Source: SAR86 cluster bacterium
Lineage (GTDB): Bacteria; Pseudomonadota; Gammaproteobacteria; Magnimaribacterales; D2472
Direction of reading: 5' to 3'
DNA: 64,000 bases
Assembly (NCBI GenBank): GCA_023703615.1
Contig: CP097971.1
Coordinates: 1-64,000, forward strand
Below, piece after piece: positions 1-12,342 of this stretch. Position numbers and translations under genes: made by a program. Position 1 is the stretch's first letter; the number at the start of each line of letters is the position of its first letter. The notes beneath the pieces are model-generated. The model did not search any database and was not told the DNA's origin. It worked only from the letters and a program-made list of their open reading frames with translations.

Positions 1-102
1 TATCCACAGAAAATTCATAAACTTATACTGTAGATATCTTGTGGATTTTTTTATAGACTAGTTACTTCAAACTAAATCATTAATCCAAGCAGGGGAAACA
101 GA
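1..102. promoter_or_regulatory. origin-proximal dnaA upstream region with DnaA-box-like sites
   Basis: The window opens with TATCCACA at 1-8, which matches the last eight bases of the DnaA box TTATCCACA. TGTGGATTT at 40-48 is a partial match to the inverted box (7 of 9 bases). The two face each other across an AT-rich stretch directly upstream of dnaA. DnaA boxes at this place usually mean autoregulation of dnaA or the edge of oriC; the rest of any origin would lie before base 1. AGGGG at 91-95 is the dnaA ribosome binding site. Seen: the boxes and their position. Inferred: origin proximity. Confidence 0.55.
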
Positions 103-1395
103 TTGAAACTTTGGAATAAATGTTCAGAAAACTTAGAAAACAAACTTTCTCAGGAAGAATTTAACACATGGGTAAGGCCTCTAAAAGCCAATTTTGATAA
201 AAATATACTTGAAGTTTTAGCCCCCAATGATTTTATATTAAATTATGTAGAGAAAAATTTTGCAGATGATATTAAATTTATATTAAACAAACAATCAAAA
301 AAAGACATAAGTCTGGTTTTTAAAACTCTTACAAAAGAAACATTTGTTGACAAATATAAAGATTCTAAATCTTCAAACTCGCAGCTTGTTGATAAATATG
401 TCTTTGAAACCTTTGTGGAAGGTAAATCTAACCATTTAGCCCTTGCAGCTGCAAGACAAGTTGCATTAAACCCAAAGGGTGATTATAACCCGCTTTTTAT
501 TTACGGTGGCGTTGGTTTGGGTAAAACTCACTTGATGCATGCGGTTGGCAATGAAATCTTAATAAACGAACCAAACAAAAGAATTGTTTATGTGCATTCA
601 GAAAAATTTGTTTCAGATATGGTAAAAGCCCTACAACTTGGCGCAATGAATGAATTTAAGACATTTTATAGAAACGCCGATGCATTGTTAATCGACGACA
701 TTCAATTTTTTGCTGGTAAAGAACAATCACAGGAAGAGTTTTTCCACACTTTTAATGCATTGTTAGATAGAAACAACCAAATGATTTTAACCTGTGATAA
801 ATATCCCAAAGAAATTGAAGGTCTTGAAGAAAGACTTAAGTCAAGGCTTGGCTGGGGTCTTCCTGTTGTTATTGACCCTCCAGAGCTTGAAACAAGAGCC
901 GCTGTTTTGTTAAGCAAAGCATCGTCGATGGGTGTTGTTCTTCCAAATGACTGTGCAATTTTTATTGCTCAAAGAATAAGATCAAACATCAGAGAGCTCG
1001 AGGGGGCGCTAAAAAGAGTTGTAGCCAATGCTAGATTCACCAATCAAGAAATTGATTTAACACTAGTTAAGTCAGCGTTAAAGGATTTGTTTGTTATATC
1101 AGCAAAAATGATAAGTATTGAGAATATCCAAAAAACTGTTTCGGAGTATTATAATATTAAACTCTCAGACCTTTTATCTAAAAGAAGGAGTCGCTCTATA
1201 ACAAGACCAAGACAGCTCGCTATGGCTTTAACTAAAGAGCTAACCAACCATAGTCTACCTGAGATAGGGGAGGCCTTTAATGGCAGAGATCATACAACAG
1301 TACTTCATGCGTGCAAAAAAATATTAGAGCTAAGAAAAGAAAGCCCATCTCATGAAGAGGATTATAGAAACCTTCATAGGGCTCTTACTAATTAA
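103..1395 (+). CDS. dnaA: chromosomal replication initiator DnaA
   Basis: This is the AAA+ initiator that binds DnaA boxes and opens oriC. The 430 residues are somewhat shorter than E. coli DnaA (467), mainly in the linker after the N-terminal oligomerisation domain. Walker A GGVGLGKT lies at about 135-142 and Walker [10 protein letters not shown] at about 195-203. The C-terminal box-binding signature [12 protein letters not shown] is present near the end. The start is TTG, with AGGGG seven bases upstream; no ATG fits the domain start. It leads the classic dnaA-dnaN-recF-gyrB cluster and is followed by dnaN after one base. Confidence 0.98.
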   Translation: MKLWNKCSENLENKLSQEEFNTWVRPLKANFDKNILEVLAPNDFILNYVEKNFADDIKFILNKQSKKDISLVFKTLTKETFVDKYKDSKSSNSQLVDKYVFETFVEGKSNHLALAAARQVALNPKGDYNPLFIYGGVGLGKTHLMHAVGNEILINEPNKRIVYVHSEKFVSDMVKALQLGAMNEFKTFYRNADALLIDDIQFFAGKEQSQEEFFHTFNALLDRNNQMILTCDKYPKEIEGLEERLKSRLGWGLPVVIDPPELETRAAVLLSKASSMGVVLPNDCAIFIAQRIRSNIRELEGALKRVVANARFTNQEIDLTLVKSALKDLFVISAKMISIENIQKTVSEYYNIKLSDLLSKRRSRSITRPRQLAMALTKELTNHSLPEIGEAFNGRDHTTVLHACKKILELRKESPSHEEDYRNLHRALTN

Positions 1396-1396
1396 A

Positions 1397-2499
1397 ATGG
1401 ATTTCTTTATTGCAAAAGAAGAAATAGTTAATTCTCTTAATACTACTCTGGGTGTGGTCGAAAAAAGACAGACTCTTCCAATACTTTCTAATGTATTATT
1501 TGAAGTCGATGAATTATCTTTAAAACTAACAGCAACTGATTTAGAATCAGAAATTCTAACAGTTTCTACAATTTCTAATTTTAAAAGTGGTGGCAAAACT
1601 ACTGTACCAGCAAAAAAAATAAGTGAATTATGTAGACTTTTGCCAGAAAATTCTGAAATACATATATATCTAGATGGAGAAAGTCTTAAAATTGAAACAG
1701 CTTCAGGAAAATATAATTTAGCAACATTGCCAAGCGAAGATTTTCCCGTTTTTGACCAAGAAGAGGCCTCATCGCCTATAAATATAACTTCTAAAAACCT
1801 TAAACGCCTTATAACAAAGACTTCTTTTGCGATGGGCAATCAAGATTGGAGGCATTATTTAAATGGTCTGTATCTATCTGTTGAAGACACTTATATTACA
1901 AGCGTTGCAACAGATGCACATAGACTTGCAACAGCTTCATTAAGTTTAAATGAGTCTGTCTCAGAGAGCATATCAGGAATAGTTCCAAGAAAGGCTATTA
2001 ACGAAATAGCAAAACTAGTTAGTGAGGAGGGCGATAATATAATTCTAAGCCTAGGAAGCAACTCTATTAAAGTAGTTTCAGGCGGCACCACATTTATAAG
2101 TAAGTTAATTGAAGGAAAATTTCCAGATTATGAACAAGTTATTCCCTCTGGTGAAAGCTCTACTCTTAAAATAGGCAGAAAACTATTTTCAGAAAGCTTA
2201 AGCAGAGTAAGCGTTTTATCTAGTGAGAAATATAGAGGTGTTCGAATAGTTACAAAAAGCGATGAAATTAATTTATCAGCAAACAATCCAGACAAAGAGC
2301 AGGCTGAGGAATCTTTGGTATGTAATTATGCTGGCGAATCAATAGATATAGCTTTTAATGTAAATTATTTGCAAGAAATTCTTTCTAATGTTGATGATGA
2401 TGAAATAGAGGTGCATTTTTTTGGTTCAGATAAAAGCTGTTTATTGACTTGTCCAAATTCTGAAACTTATAAATATGTTGTAATGCCTCTTCTGATATA

Positions 2500-2500
<1 letters not shown>
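1397..2500 (+). CDS. dnaN: DNA polymerase III beta sliding clamp
   Basis: DnaN is the ring-shaped processivity clamp of the replicative polymerase. The product is 367 residues, close to the 366 of E. coli, and begins MDFFIAKEEIVNSL with the usual TLPILSNVLFEV segment of domain 1. It ends in the conserved VMPL(L) tail that forms part of the partner-binding pocket. The open frame extends upstream into dnaA, but the ATG at 1397 gives the family length. The stop codon shares its last base with the GTG of recF, so translation is probably coupled. Confidence 0.97.
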
Positions 2501-5489
<2,989 letters not shown>

Positions 5490-5493
5490 ACTA

Positions 5494-6198
5494 CTACTTT
5501 AAAGCACTATACTGGCTTTTAACCCATTCTTCAGTAAGAGCTGTCATTTTTTTTATATCATTTGATTCAATTGGTTTGCCAATAACAATATCGATAATGC
5601 CAGGAACTTTACTAAATTTTCTATTTTTCCAATATTTGCCTGAATTGTGACATATTGGTATTAACGGCACATTATTTCTTAAAGAAAGCACCGAGCAACT
5701 TGATGAGAAACTTTTTATACCCTTTTCCGGCCTAGCTCTAGTGCCTTCAGGAAATATTATTATTGAAAAACCAGAAGATAATCTTTTTTTTCCTTCAGAT
5801 AAGACTTTTTTAATACTTTTAATTTTATTTGATCTAGTAAGCGATATGGGTTTCAAGCATAATAAAGCCCATCCAAAAAAAGGTATTAGCAATAGTTCTC
5901 TTTTAATTATGCTAGAGCACGGTATAAAAAGTGTTTGCAAGAAAAGAGACTCCCATGGCCCTTGATGATTAGAAACCAAAATACATGGAGTTGAAGGTAT
6001 ATTTTCTATTCCTTTTATTCTCCATCTAACACCACAAATTTTTTTTAATGATTGTAAGATAAAATAAATCCATTTTGAGGTCACTATTTGAAGTTGTTTT
6101 GTCGAAAATAAAGGATACAAGAATAGAATACAAATAGAAGTTAATACTAATGTTGAATAGAAAATTAGATTAAAGAGAAGGCTTCTAATAACTTGCAC
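5494..6198 (-). CDS. plsC: 1-acyl-sn-glycerol-3-phosphate acyltransferase family protein
   Basis: This is an inner-membrane acyltransferase of the PlsC family that adds the second acyl chain to lysophosphatidate. N-terminal hydrophobic segments (about 8-30) precede the catalytic block. Block I reads SNHQGPWES (His78, Glu83), an HX4E form instead of HX4D that is also used by a proteobacterial subgroup. Block III reads FPEGTRARPEKG. The start is GTG, three bases after the glycyl-tRNA synthetase stop, so the two are probably co-transcribed. The convergent gyrB ends four bases away with no visible terminator. Position next to gyrB matches the lptA/plsC gene of Pseudomonas as I recall it. Confidence 0.88.
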   Translation of the reverse strand: MQVIRSLLFNLIFYSTLVLTSICILFLYPLFSTKQLQIVTSKWIYFILQSLKKICGVRWRIKGIENIPSTPCILVSNHQGPWESLFLQTLFIPCSSIIKRELLLIPFFGWALLCLKPISLTRSNKIKSIKKVLSEGKKRLSSGFSIIIFPEGTRARPEKGIKSFSSSCSVLSLRNNVPLIPICHNSGKYWKNRKFSKVPGIIDIVIGKPIESNDIKKMTALTEEWVKSQYSALK

Positions 6199-6201
6199 AT
6201 T

Positions 6202-7557
6202 TTATCCAATAATTAATTTTTTAAAAATATCACTAATTTCTTCTATTTGAACCCTTTCCTGTTCCATTGTATCTCTCGATCTGATTGTTATGGAGCTGTC
6301 CTCTAGACTATCAAAATCAATAGTAATGCATAAAGGAGTGCCTATTTCATCATGTTTCCGATAGCTCTTTCCAATATTTCCAGTATTTTCAAGTATTACA
6401 CGGCCTAAAGATAATTTTTGTAGACTATTTTTTACTTTTTTTGAAAGTTTAACAATCTCCTTATTATTCTTTTTTAAAGGTATTACAGCTGCTTTTATAG
6501 GCGACAAATGAGGCATAAGTTTTAATAGAGTTCTTTTTTTTCCATCCTCTAAATCCTCAATCGTATATGATTCATTAAGAATTGCTAAGAACCCTCTTTC
6601 GACACCAGCCGATGGCTCTATGACATATGGCACAAGCCATTTACCAGACTCGTCTTGTATTGCTAATTTACTATTGGAATGTTTATTTTCAGTCACAGAA
6701 GCAGTTAAATTCAGATCTTCTTGATTTTTTGAATGTGACCCAAGATCAAAGTCAGTCCTATTTGCTATACCTTCAAGCTCTTCTAATCCATGTGGAAATT
6801 TATACATTAAGTCTATAGTTTTTTTTGAATAATGCGCAAGTTCATTTGATGGTACATCATATAACTCTATAGATTTTCGTGATATACCTTGATTTTCCCA
6901 CCAATCAAGTCGTTTATTTACCCAATCATCATGAGCATTTTCATCATCTCCAGGCTTAACAAAATACTCTAGCTCCATTTGTTCAAATTCTCTTACTCGA
7001 AATATGAAGTTTCTTGGTGTTATTTCGTTTCTGAATGCTTTTCCAATTTGAGCTATGCCAAATGGTAAAGATTTTGAAGACGAATCAATAACATTTTTAA
7101 AATTTGAGAATATACTTTGGGCTGTTTCAGGTCGTAAGTATCCATAACTTGTATCATCCTCAATAGGACCAACATTTGTCTTAAACATTAAATTAAATTG
7201 TCTAGGCTCTGTTAGATCATCTTTTTTACATTTTTCAGGTACCTGATCAGCTCTAAATCTCAAATTACATGATTTACAGTCAATCATTGGATCAGAGAAA
7301 GTTTCTTCATGTCCTGAGTATTTTAAAATTAGTGGGTTTGTAAGAATTGAAGCGTCAAGACCTTCAATATTGTCATTTTCATAGACCATTGAGCTCCACC
7401 ACGCATTTTTTATATTATTCTTGAGCTCAACCCCTAAAGGACCAAAGTCATAAATTCCTTGAAAACCGCCATATATCTCACTAGATTGATAAATAAAGCC
7501 CCTTCTTTTACATAAAGAAACAAGTTCTTCCATTGATTTAGCAGTCACAATTCGCAT
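6202..7557 (-). CDS. glyQS: glycyl-tRNA synthetase, single-chain (archaeal/eukaryal-type, alpha2)
   Basis: This class II synthetase charges tRNA-Gly. The sequence belongs to the one-gene homodimeric family found in Archaea, eukaryotes and some bacteria: N-terminal [16 protein letters not shown] and [11 protein letters not shown], motif 2 region [20 protein letters not shown], and a C-terminal anticodon-binding domain with [21 protein letters not shown] zinc-ribbon-like CKSCNLRF lies near residue 93. At 451 residues it is a full enzyme. Most gammaproteobacteria carry the unrelated tetrameric GlyQ/GlyS at this same place between plsC and a lipid A acyltransferase, so this looks like replacement in situ. 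Confidence 0.95.
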   Translation of the reverse strand: MRIVTAKSMEELVSLCKRRGFIYQSSEIYGGFQGIYDFGPLGVELKNNIKNAWWSSMVYENDNIEGLDASILTNPLILKYSGHEETFSDPMIDCKSCNLRFRADQVPEKCKKDDLTEPRQFNLMFKTNVGPIEDDTSYGYLRPETAQSIFSNFKNVIDSSSKSLPFGIAQIGKAFRNEITPRNFIFRVREFEQMELEYFVKPGDDENAHDDWVNKRLDWWENQGISRKSIELYDVPSNELAHYSKKTIDLMYKFPHGLEELEGIANRTDFDLGSHSKNQEDLNLTASVTENKHSNSKLAIQDESGKWLVPYVIEPSAGVERGFLAILNESYTIEDLEDGKKRTLLKLMPHLSPIKAAVIPLKKNNKEIVKLSKKVKNSLQKLSLGRVILENTGNIGKSYRKHDEIGTPLCITIDFDSLEDSSITIRSRDTMEQERVQIEEISDIFKKLIIG

Positions 7558-7569
7558 TCCTCATATTAA

Positions 7570-7585
7570 AGCAACAAATGTTGCT
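7570..7585. promoter_or_regulatory. 16-bp perfect palindrome upstream of glyQS
   Basis: AGCAACA and TGTTGCT flank a two-base centre, 13-28 bases before the glyQS start codon, in the divergent gap shared with the lipid A acyltransferase gene. It could be an operator or a hairpin in the glyQS leader. No T tract follows it, so it is not a terminator. An AT-only-looking second inverted pair (ATATTGAT at 7594-7601, ATCAATAT at 7629-7636) lies nearby and may be chance. Function unknown. Confidence 0.3.
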
Positions 7586-7657
7586 AATTAATTATATTGA
7601 TATTATTTATTTATAAATAGGTTTATTAATCAATATTAAGTAAAATCATGTTTAAAT

Positions 7658-7663
7658 TATAAT
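7658..7663 (+). promoter_or_regulatory. perfect -10 hexamer just before a start codon (possible leaderless promoter)
   Basis: TATAAT ends six bases before the ATG at 7669, so transcription from it would begin at about the start codon. No Shine-Dalgarno sequence is visible. The -35 position (about 7635-7640) does not match consensus, so the call is weak in this AT-rich DNA. Confidence 0.3.
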
Positions 7664-7668
7664 ATTAC

Positions 7669-8523
7669 ATGAAGTTACTATTTTATATTCTAACAGTTCC
7701 ACCGATAGAATTTATCAATTTTATTTTAAATATAATATTTAGTTTAAATTTTGTTAAATCTACTGAAGCCTTTAAAGTTTCAAAAGTTAATTTAAAGATT
7801 GCTTATCCAAGCTTAAATAGTATCGAATTAGACAAGCTTGCAATTAAAAGTGTAAAGGAATCAATCATAAGCGGATTTGAGTCGATGTATTCATGGTCAC
7901 GAGAGTCTAATAAATTATTATTTAGAATTGATAACAATTTTATATTGCAAAATAAAAAAAAATCGAACAAAGGATTAATGATTTTATCCCTTCATAACAG
8001 AAGTGTAGATACGCTTTTAAAATGGATCTGCTCTTTTCAACCAACAATAACACTTTATAAAAAAGTAAAAATTAACTTCTTAGACTCTTTCATAAAAAAA
8101 CAAAGACAGCACAATAATAGTCAAGTCTATGAAACTAATATTAATGGTGTGAGACAGCTTTACAAAGCCTTGCTAAAAAATAAAGTTATTTGCATGGCTG
8201 TTGATCAAGTTCCACAAAAGGGTATGGGCGAATATGAAAACTTTTTTAACAGACCCGCTTATACAAATACACTAATGAGTTCGTTGGCTGTAAAAACAAA
8301 TAAAGATGCAGTATATTGCAGTCTAAATAAACTTTCAAATAATAGACTCCATGTAGTAATAAAAGATAATAATAAAGGTTTATTTGACAGTAGTAAGTGC
8401 ACACTATCTATGAATCTGACTCTTGAAGAACTTATTAATAATAATCCTTCTGATTATTGTTGGGAATATAAAAGATATAAAAGGCCACCAAATGGATTTA
8501 AAGATCCATATAAAGATTTATAA
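7669..8523 (+). CDS. lipid A biosynthesis acyltransferase (LpxL/LpxM family)
   Basis: This is a membrane-anchored late acyltransferase that should add a secondary acyl chain to Kdo2-lipid A. An N-terminal hydrophobic segment (about 1-28) precedes the family core. The catalytic HX4D reads HNRSVD (His109, Asp114), and later AVDQVPQKGMGEYENFFNRP matches the conserved DQ...G...FFG-like block. At 284 residues it is slightly short (about 305 usual). It cannot be assigned to LpxL or LpxM from sequence. It ends immediately against the convergent trkH stop. Confidence 0.85.
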   Translation: MKLLFYILTVPPIEFINFILNIIFSLNFVKSTEAFKVSKVNLKIAYPSLNSIELDKLAIKSVKESIISGFESMYSWSRESNKLLFRIDNNFILQNKKKSNKGLMILSLHNRSVDTLLKWICSFQPTITLYKKVKINFLDSFIKKQRQHNNSQVYETNINGVRQLYKALLKNKVICMAVDQVPQKGMGEYENFFNRPAYTNTLMSSLAVKTNKDAVYCSLNKLSNNRLHVVIKDNNKGLFDSSKCTLSMNLTLEELINNNPSDYCWEYKRYKRPPNGFKDPYKDL

Positions 8524-9957
8524 TTATTTTTGCCAAAACATTGGTGTTAATAAAATCAAAAGAGTAAATATTTCTAACCTCCCTAATATCATAGCAAAAG
8601 ATAATATAATTTTTCCGACAGAAGAAACGCTATTATAGTTTTGTGAGACCTCACCAAGTCCTGGACCTAAATTATTTAAACAAGCTCCAATTGCAGAAAA
8701 CGCAGATTCAAAATCTAGTCCAGTTACCAGCAATGCTCCAAGTAAACATACAAATAAAATTACATAAATAGAAAAAAATCCCCATACAGAATTAGCAACG
8801 TCGTCTTCAACAGTTTTTGATCCTATTTTTAGTGATATTACTGAATTAGGATGAATTAAGCGCATCACGTTGACATATGCATAGTTGATCATTATTAATA
8901 CTCGCCAAGACTTTATACCTCCTCCAACAGAGCCCGAGCAGGCACCTATAAATGCACCTATAAGAAGAATAAATCCAATTGAGACTGGCCATGACGCTGA
9001 ATCTGTAGATGTAAAACCAGTTGTTGTAACAATAGAAACTGAATGAAATAGAATATCACCTATATTTATAATATTTTGGCTACCAAATATAGAGATCAAC
9101 AAAGTTATAGCAATAATTATTAGTAATACTGTTATAAAAAACCTTAATTCCGCATCTTTTAAATATTTTAGAGGTTTATTTAAATATATTGCAAAATAAT
9201 GCAAAGTAAAACTTAAGGCAGACACGAGCATAAAAATCATACATATAATTTCAATGCTAGCACTATTAAAATACCCAATGCTTTCGTCGTGTGTTGAAAA
9301 TCCACCAATAGATACAGTGCTAAAGCTATGTGAAATAGCATCAAATAAGGGCATTCCTGCAAGATAATATAAAATTGCGCATAAAACGGTAAGTGATAAA
9401 TAAATCAACCATAATGCTTGAGCAGTTTCTTTAATTCGGGGAGTTAATTTTTGATCTTTCATCGCACCAGGTATTTCGGTCTTATATAGCTGACCACCTC
9501 CTATACCTAGTAAAGGCATTATTGCAATAGCAAGAACAATTAAGCCCATTCCGCCCATCCATTGAAGCATTTGTCTGTAAAAAAGTATTGATTTTGGCAA
9601 ATTTTCTAAATTAACAAGAGTAGTCGCACCTGTGGTTGTTATTCCTGACATTGATTCAAATATCGAATCAACAACATTCATGCCACTAAAAATAAAAGGT
9701 ATGGCTCCTATTAAAGACAATACTAACCAGAAAAATGTAATTACTATAAAGCCATCTTTTGTATTAAGTTCTTTGGTATTTTTTCTTGTAAGAATCCATC
9801 CAATCCCGCCTGTAAACGAAACAATTAAAAATGTTTTGATAAACATATATATATTTGTTTCTGAATAAAAATAAGCTATTAATATTGGAAATATAAAGGA
9901 AAAACTGAATACTAAAATAAGTATGCTAAATAAATTAATAACAGATTTTAAATTCAT
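8524..9957 (-). CDS. trkH: Trk potassium uptake channel subunit TrkH
   Basis: TrkH is the K+-translocating membrane subunit that works with the cytoplasmic gate TrkA. The 477 residues contain about ten hydrophobic helices plus re-entrant selectivity-filter segments, including SGITTTGATTL, STVSIGGFSTH and SIVTTTGFTSTD, and SGSVGGGIKSWR. It follows trkA by five bases on the same strand, so the pair forms a trkA-trkH unit. The N-terminal start MNLKSVINLF gives a first membrane helix as expected. Confidence 0.96.
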   Translation of the reverse strand: MNLKSVINLFSILILVFSFSFIFPILIAYFYSETNIYMFIKTFLIVSFTGGIGWILTRKNTKELNTKDGFIVITFFWLVLSLIGAIPFIFSGMNVVDSIFESMSGITTTGATTLVNLENLPKSILFYRQMLQWMGGMGLIVLAIAIMPLLGIGGGQLYKTEIPGAMKDQKLTPRIKETAQALWLIYLSLTVLCAILYYLAGMPLFDAISHSFSTVSIGGFSTHDESIGYFNSASIEIICMIFMLVSALSFTLHYFAIYLNKPLKYLKDAELRFFITVLLIIIAITLLISIFGSQNIINIGDILFHSVSIVTTTGFTSTDSASWPVSIGFILLIGAFIGACSGSVGGGIKSWRVLIMINYAYVNVMRLIHPNSVISLKIGSKTVEDDVANSVWGFFSIYVILFVCLLGALLVTGLDFESAFSAIGACLNNLGPGLGEVSQNYNSVSSVGKIILSFAMILGRLEIFTLLILLTPMFWQK

Positions 9958-9962
9958 TATTC

Positions 9963-11312
9963 TTATTTAAATAAAGCCTCAACCTCTTTTAGTTTGGTTT
10001 TGTCAGATAGAAAAATAATTAAATGATCATTTAGAGCTAAGTCTACATTTGAGCTAGGCATTATGACTTCGCCATGTCTTAATAAGGCTCCGATAGAAGC
10101 ACCTTCGGGTAATGGGATATTTTCTATAGATTTGCCAAACAAGTCTGATGTAAGGGTATTTGCATGAACAATGCCTTCAAGCGCTTCAGCTCCGGTGTCT
10201 ATCTTCAACATAACGTCCTGTGTAACATCCGATTCTCTAAGGTCTTGAAGAACAGAAGAAACAGTTAATCTATATGGCGCTACATATATATCTATAAATC
10301 CTGGCACCAAACCAAGATAGGAGGGATTGTTGAGAATAATCATAGTTTTTTTTGCACCCATTTTTTTTGCAAGCAAAGATGACATAAGATTTGTTTCATC
10401 GTCATTTGTTAATGCGCAAAAGACATCAATATTTGAAATATTTTCACTTTTCAAAAGATCTTCATCAGTTGCAGAACCATTTAAAACAATTGTTTTATTT
10501 AGTTTTTTAGATAATTTTTTACATATTTCAATGTCAGATTCAATAAGTTTTACTTTATAGTTTTCTTCAATCTGCTCTGCTAAGGATGAGCCAATCTTGC
10601 CCCCACCAATTATCATTATTCTTGAATGTGCATCTTCATGATGTCTGAATTCATCAACAATTTTATTTATATTTTCTGATGATGAAATAAAATATACCTC
10701 ATCATTTTCTTTGATGACAGTATTCCCGTTTGGTATAAAAGGCTTATTTTTTCTATATATGGATGGTATGAAAGAATCAATATCTGGCATATCTTCTCTA
10801 ATACCCTTGAGCTCTCTTCCAACAAGTTTACCCTTCTTTTTTGCTTTAACAGAAACTAATTTAATTTTTCCGGCTGCAAATTCTTCTATTTGTTCTGCAC
10901 CAGGATGAACTATTAACTCTTTTAGATGATTAGTTACTTCATTTTCAGGATTAATTGCAACGTCAAGAGTATTTTCACCAAATGTAGATAAGTTATCTAA
11001 ATATGATGAATCACTAAATCTACAAATGGTTTTTTTAACATTGAAGATTTTTTTGGCAATTTGACATGCAACAATGTTCACTTCATCATTTGAAGTAACT
11101 GCAATCACAATAGATTCTTCATTAATGCCAGACTTTTTGAGCGTTTTTGGATGAGACGCATAACCTTCAACGGTCATTAAGTCATGCTTATCGCCAAGTT
11201 CTTGAAGTACTGTTTTTTCACTATCAATAATGACAATTTCATAATCACTTGATGATAAATTTTTAGCTAAACTGCTACCAACACGCCCAGCCCCCAAAAT
11301 AACAATTTTCAT
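9963..11312 (-). CDS. trkA: Trk system potassium transporter TrkA
   Basis: TrkA is the peripheral NAD(H)-binding gating ring of the Trk K+ transporter. Two tandem RCK units are visible, each with a dinucleotide-binding loop: GAGRVGSSLA near residue 7 and GGGKIGSSLA near residue 237. Each is followed by a RCK-C (TrkA-C) domain. The 449 residues equal the usual length (458 in E. coli). It lies downstream of def-fmt as in other gammaproteobacteria, but the rsmB gene normally between fmt and trkA is absent. A small hairpin (ACCTC/GAGGT, 11327-11340) precedes the start. Confidence 0.97.
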   Translation of the reverse strand: MKIVILGAGRVGSSLAKNLSSSDYEIVIIDSEKTVLQELGDKHDLMTVEGYASHPKTLKKSGINEESIVIAVTSNDEVNIVACQIAKKIFNVKKTICRFSDSSYLDNLSTFGENTLDVAINPENEVTNHLKELIVHPGAEQIEEFAAGKIKLVSVKAKKKGKLVGRELKGIREDMPDIDSFIPSIYRKNKPFIPNGNTVIKENDEVYFISSSENINKIVDEFRHHEDAHSRIMIIGGGKIGSSLAEQIEENYKVKLIESDIEICKKLSKKLNKTIVLNGSATDEDLLKSENISNIDVFCALTNDDETNLMSSLLAKKMGAKKTMIILNNPSYLGLVPGFIDIYVAPYRLTVSSVLQDLRESDVTQDVMLKIDTGAEALEGIVHANTLTSDLFGKSIENIPLPEGASIGALLRHGEVIMPSSNVDLALNDHLIIFLSDKTKLKEVEALFK

Positions 11313-11369
11313 ATATGCTAAATTAAACCTCTTTTGAGGTAATTAAAAGACTTACTCTCAAAATTTTTT

Positions 11370-12290
11370 TTAAATAAAAAAATCTCTATGTGAATTATAT
11401 GCGTCTGAGGATGAAATTATATTTTTATTTGGGAATTGTAAGTAAGTAATTACTATTACTTTATCTATTGTATTTACGTATATTCCATCTGTTGAAAACT
11501 TATGAATCGTACCGGGCTTATCACTTGATTTAGTATCAGATATATGTAATTTATGTATTTTAATTAATATATCACTAAACAAAAAATTTGTTCCAGGCCA
11601 TCCTTCAAACGCTCTATACCTGTTATAAATTTCAATAGAACCTTTACTAAAATCAATCATTGAATCATCTTTTACAATTTTTTTGCAGTAGGATGATTTG
11701 TTATTATTTTGTTTTTTGAGCTTGTATTTGTTTGATTTAATTAAATCAAATACTTCAGGAAATTTTTCAATAGATAGATCGCACAATTTTTTTTCTAGAG
11801 TAGACTTTTTATCTAGGAAATCTATTGCACATTTATAGGATTTAATTATTTCTCCAGAGTCTAATTCTGAATTTAACTTAATGAAAGTAACACCAGTTTT
11901 TTTATCATTATTAATTAATGCACTCTGTATTGGAGAAGCTCCTCTATATTTTGGTAGTAAAGAAAAATGAAGATTTATTGATAATAATTTTGAGCATTCA
12001 AGCAACCAATCTGGAATTTTTTTACCATAAGCAATAACCACTAAGCAATCAATCTCCATATTAATAATACGCTTTGTAAATTCATCATCATTTAGGTCAG
12101 TTGGTTTAAAAAGATCAATATTATTAGCTTTAGCAATTAACGAAACATTAGATTCAAGAGTTTTATTTCCCCTTTTTTGGGGTTTATCGGGCTTAGTTAT
12201 TACCCCAATAACATTAATTGAGTTATTTTTTATTATGTTTTTAAGAATCTCGGCTGAAATTTGAGGCGAACCTGCAAACAAAATGTTCAT
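11370..12290 (-). CDS. fmt: methionyl-tRNA formyltransferase
   Basis: Fmt formylates initiator Met-tRNA using 10-formyltetrahydrofolate. The N terminus MNILFAGSPQIS matches the family start, so the ATG at 12290 is preferred to one three codons upstream (12299). The formyltransferase signature region includes SLLPKYRGASPIQ (active-site SLLP with RG) and later DSGEII. The product is 306 residues, close to the usual 315. It lies downstream of def on the same strand, forming the standard def-fmt pair that adds and removes the formyl group. No clear ribosome binding site is seen. Confidence 0.95.
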   Translation of the reverse strand: MNILFAGSPQISAEILKNIIKNNSINVIGVITKPDKPQKRGNKTLESNVSLIAKANNIDLFKPTDLNDDEFTKRIINMEIDCLVVIAYGKKIPDWLLECSKLLSINLHFSLLPKYRGASPIQSALINNDKKTGVTFIKLNSELDSGEIIKSYKCAIDFLDKKSTLEKKLCDLSIEKFPEVFDLIKSNKYKLKKQNNNKSSYCKKIVKDDSMIDFSKGSIEIYNRYRAFEGWPGTNFLFSDILIKIHKLHISDTKSSDKPGTIHKFSTDGIYVNTIDKVIVITYLQFPNKNIISSSDAYNSHRDFFI

Positions 12291-12342
12291 ATTTATCATT
12301 AATTTACGTTAAAATCTATCAAAATATCTTAATATCTTCTAT

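Noticed and set aside
1330-1839. 169-codon minus-strand frame across the dnaA/dnaN boundary
   Set aside because: It is antisense to confident dnaA and dnaN coding sequence and shows no family character.
11313-11369. rsmB pseudogene remnant
   Set aside because: The 57-base gap is too short and has no recognisable methyltransferase fragment in any frame.
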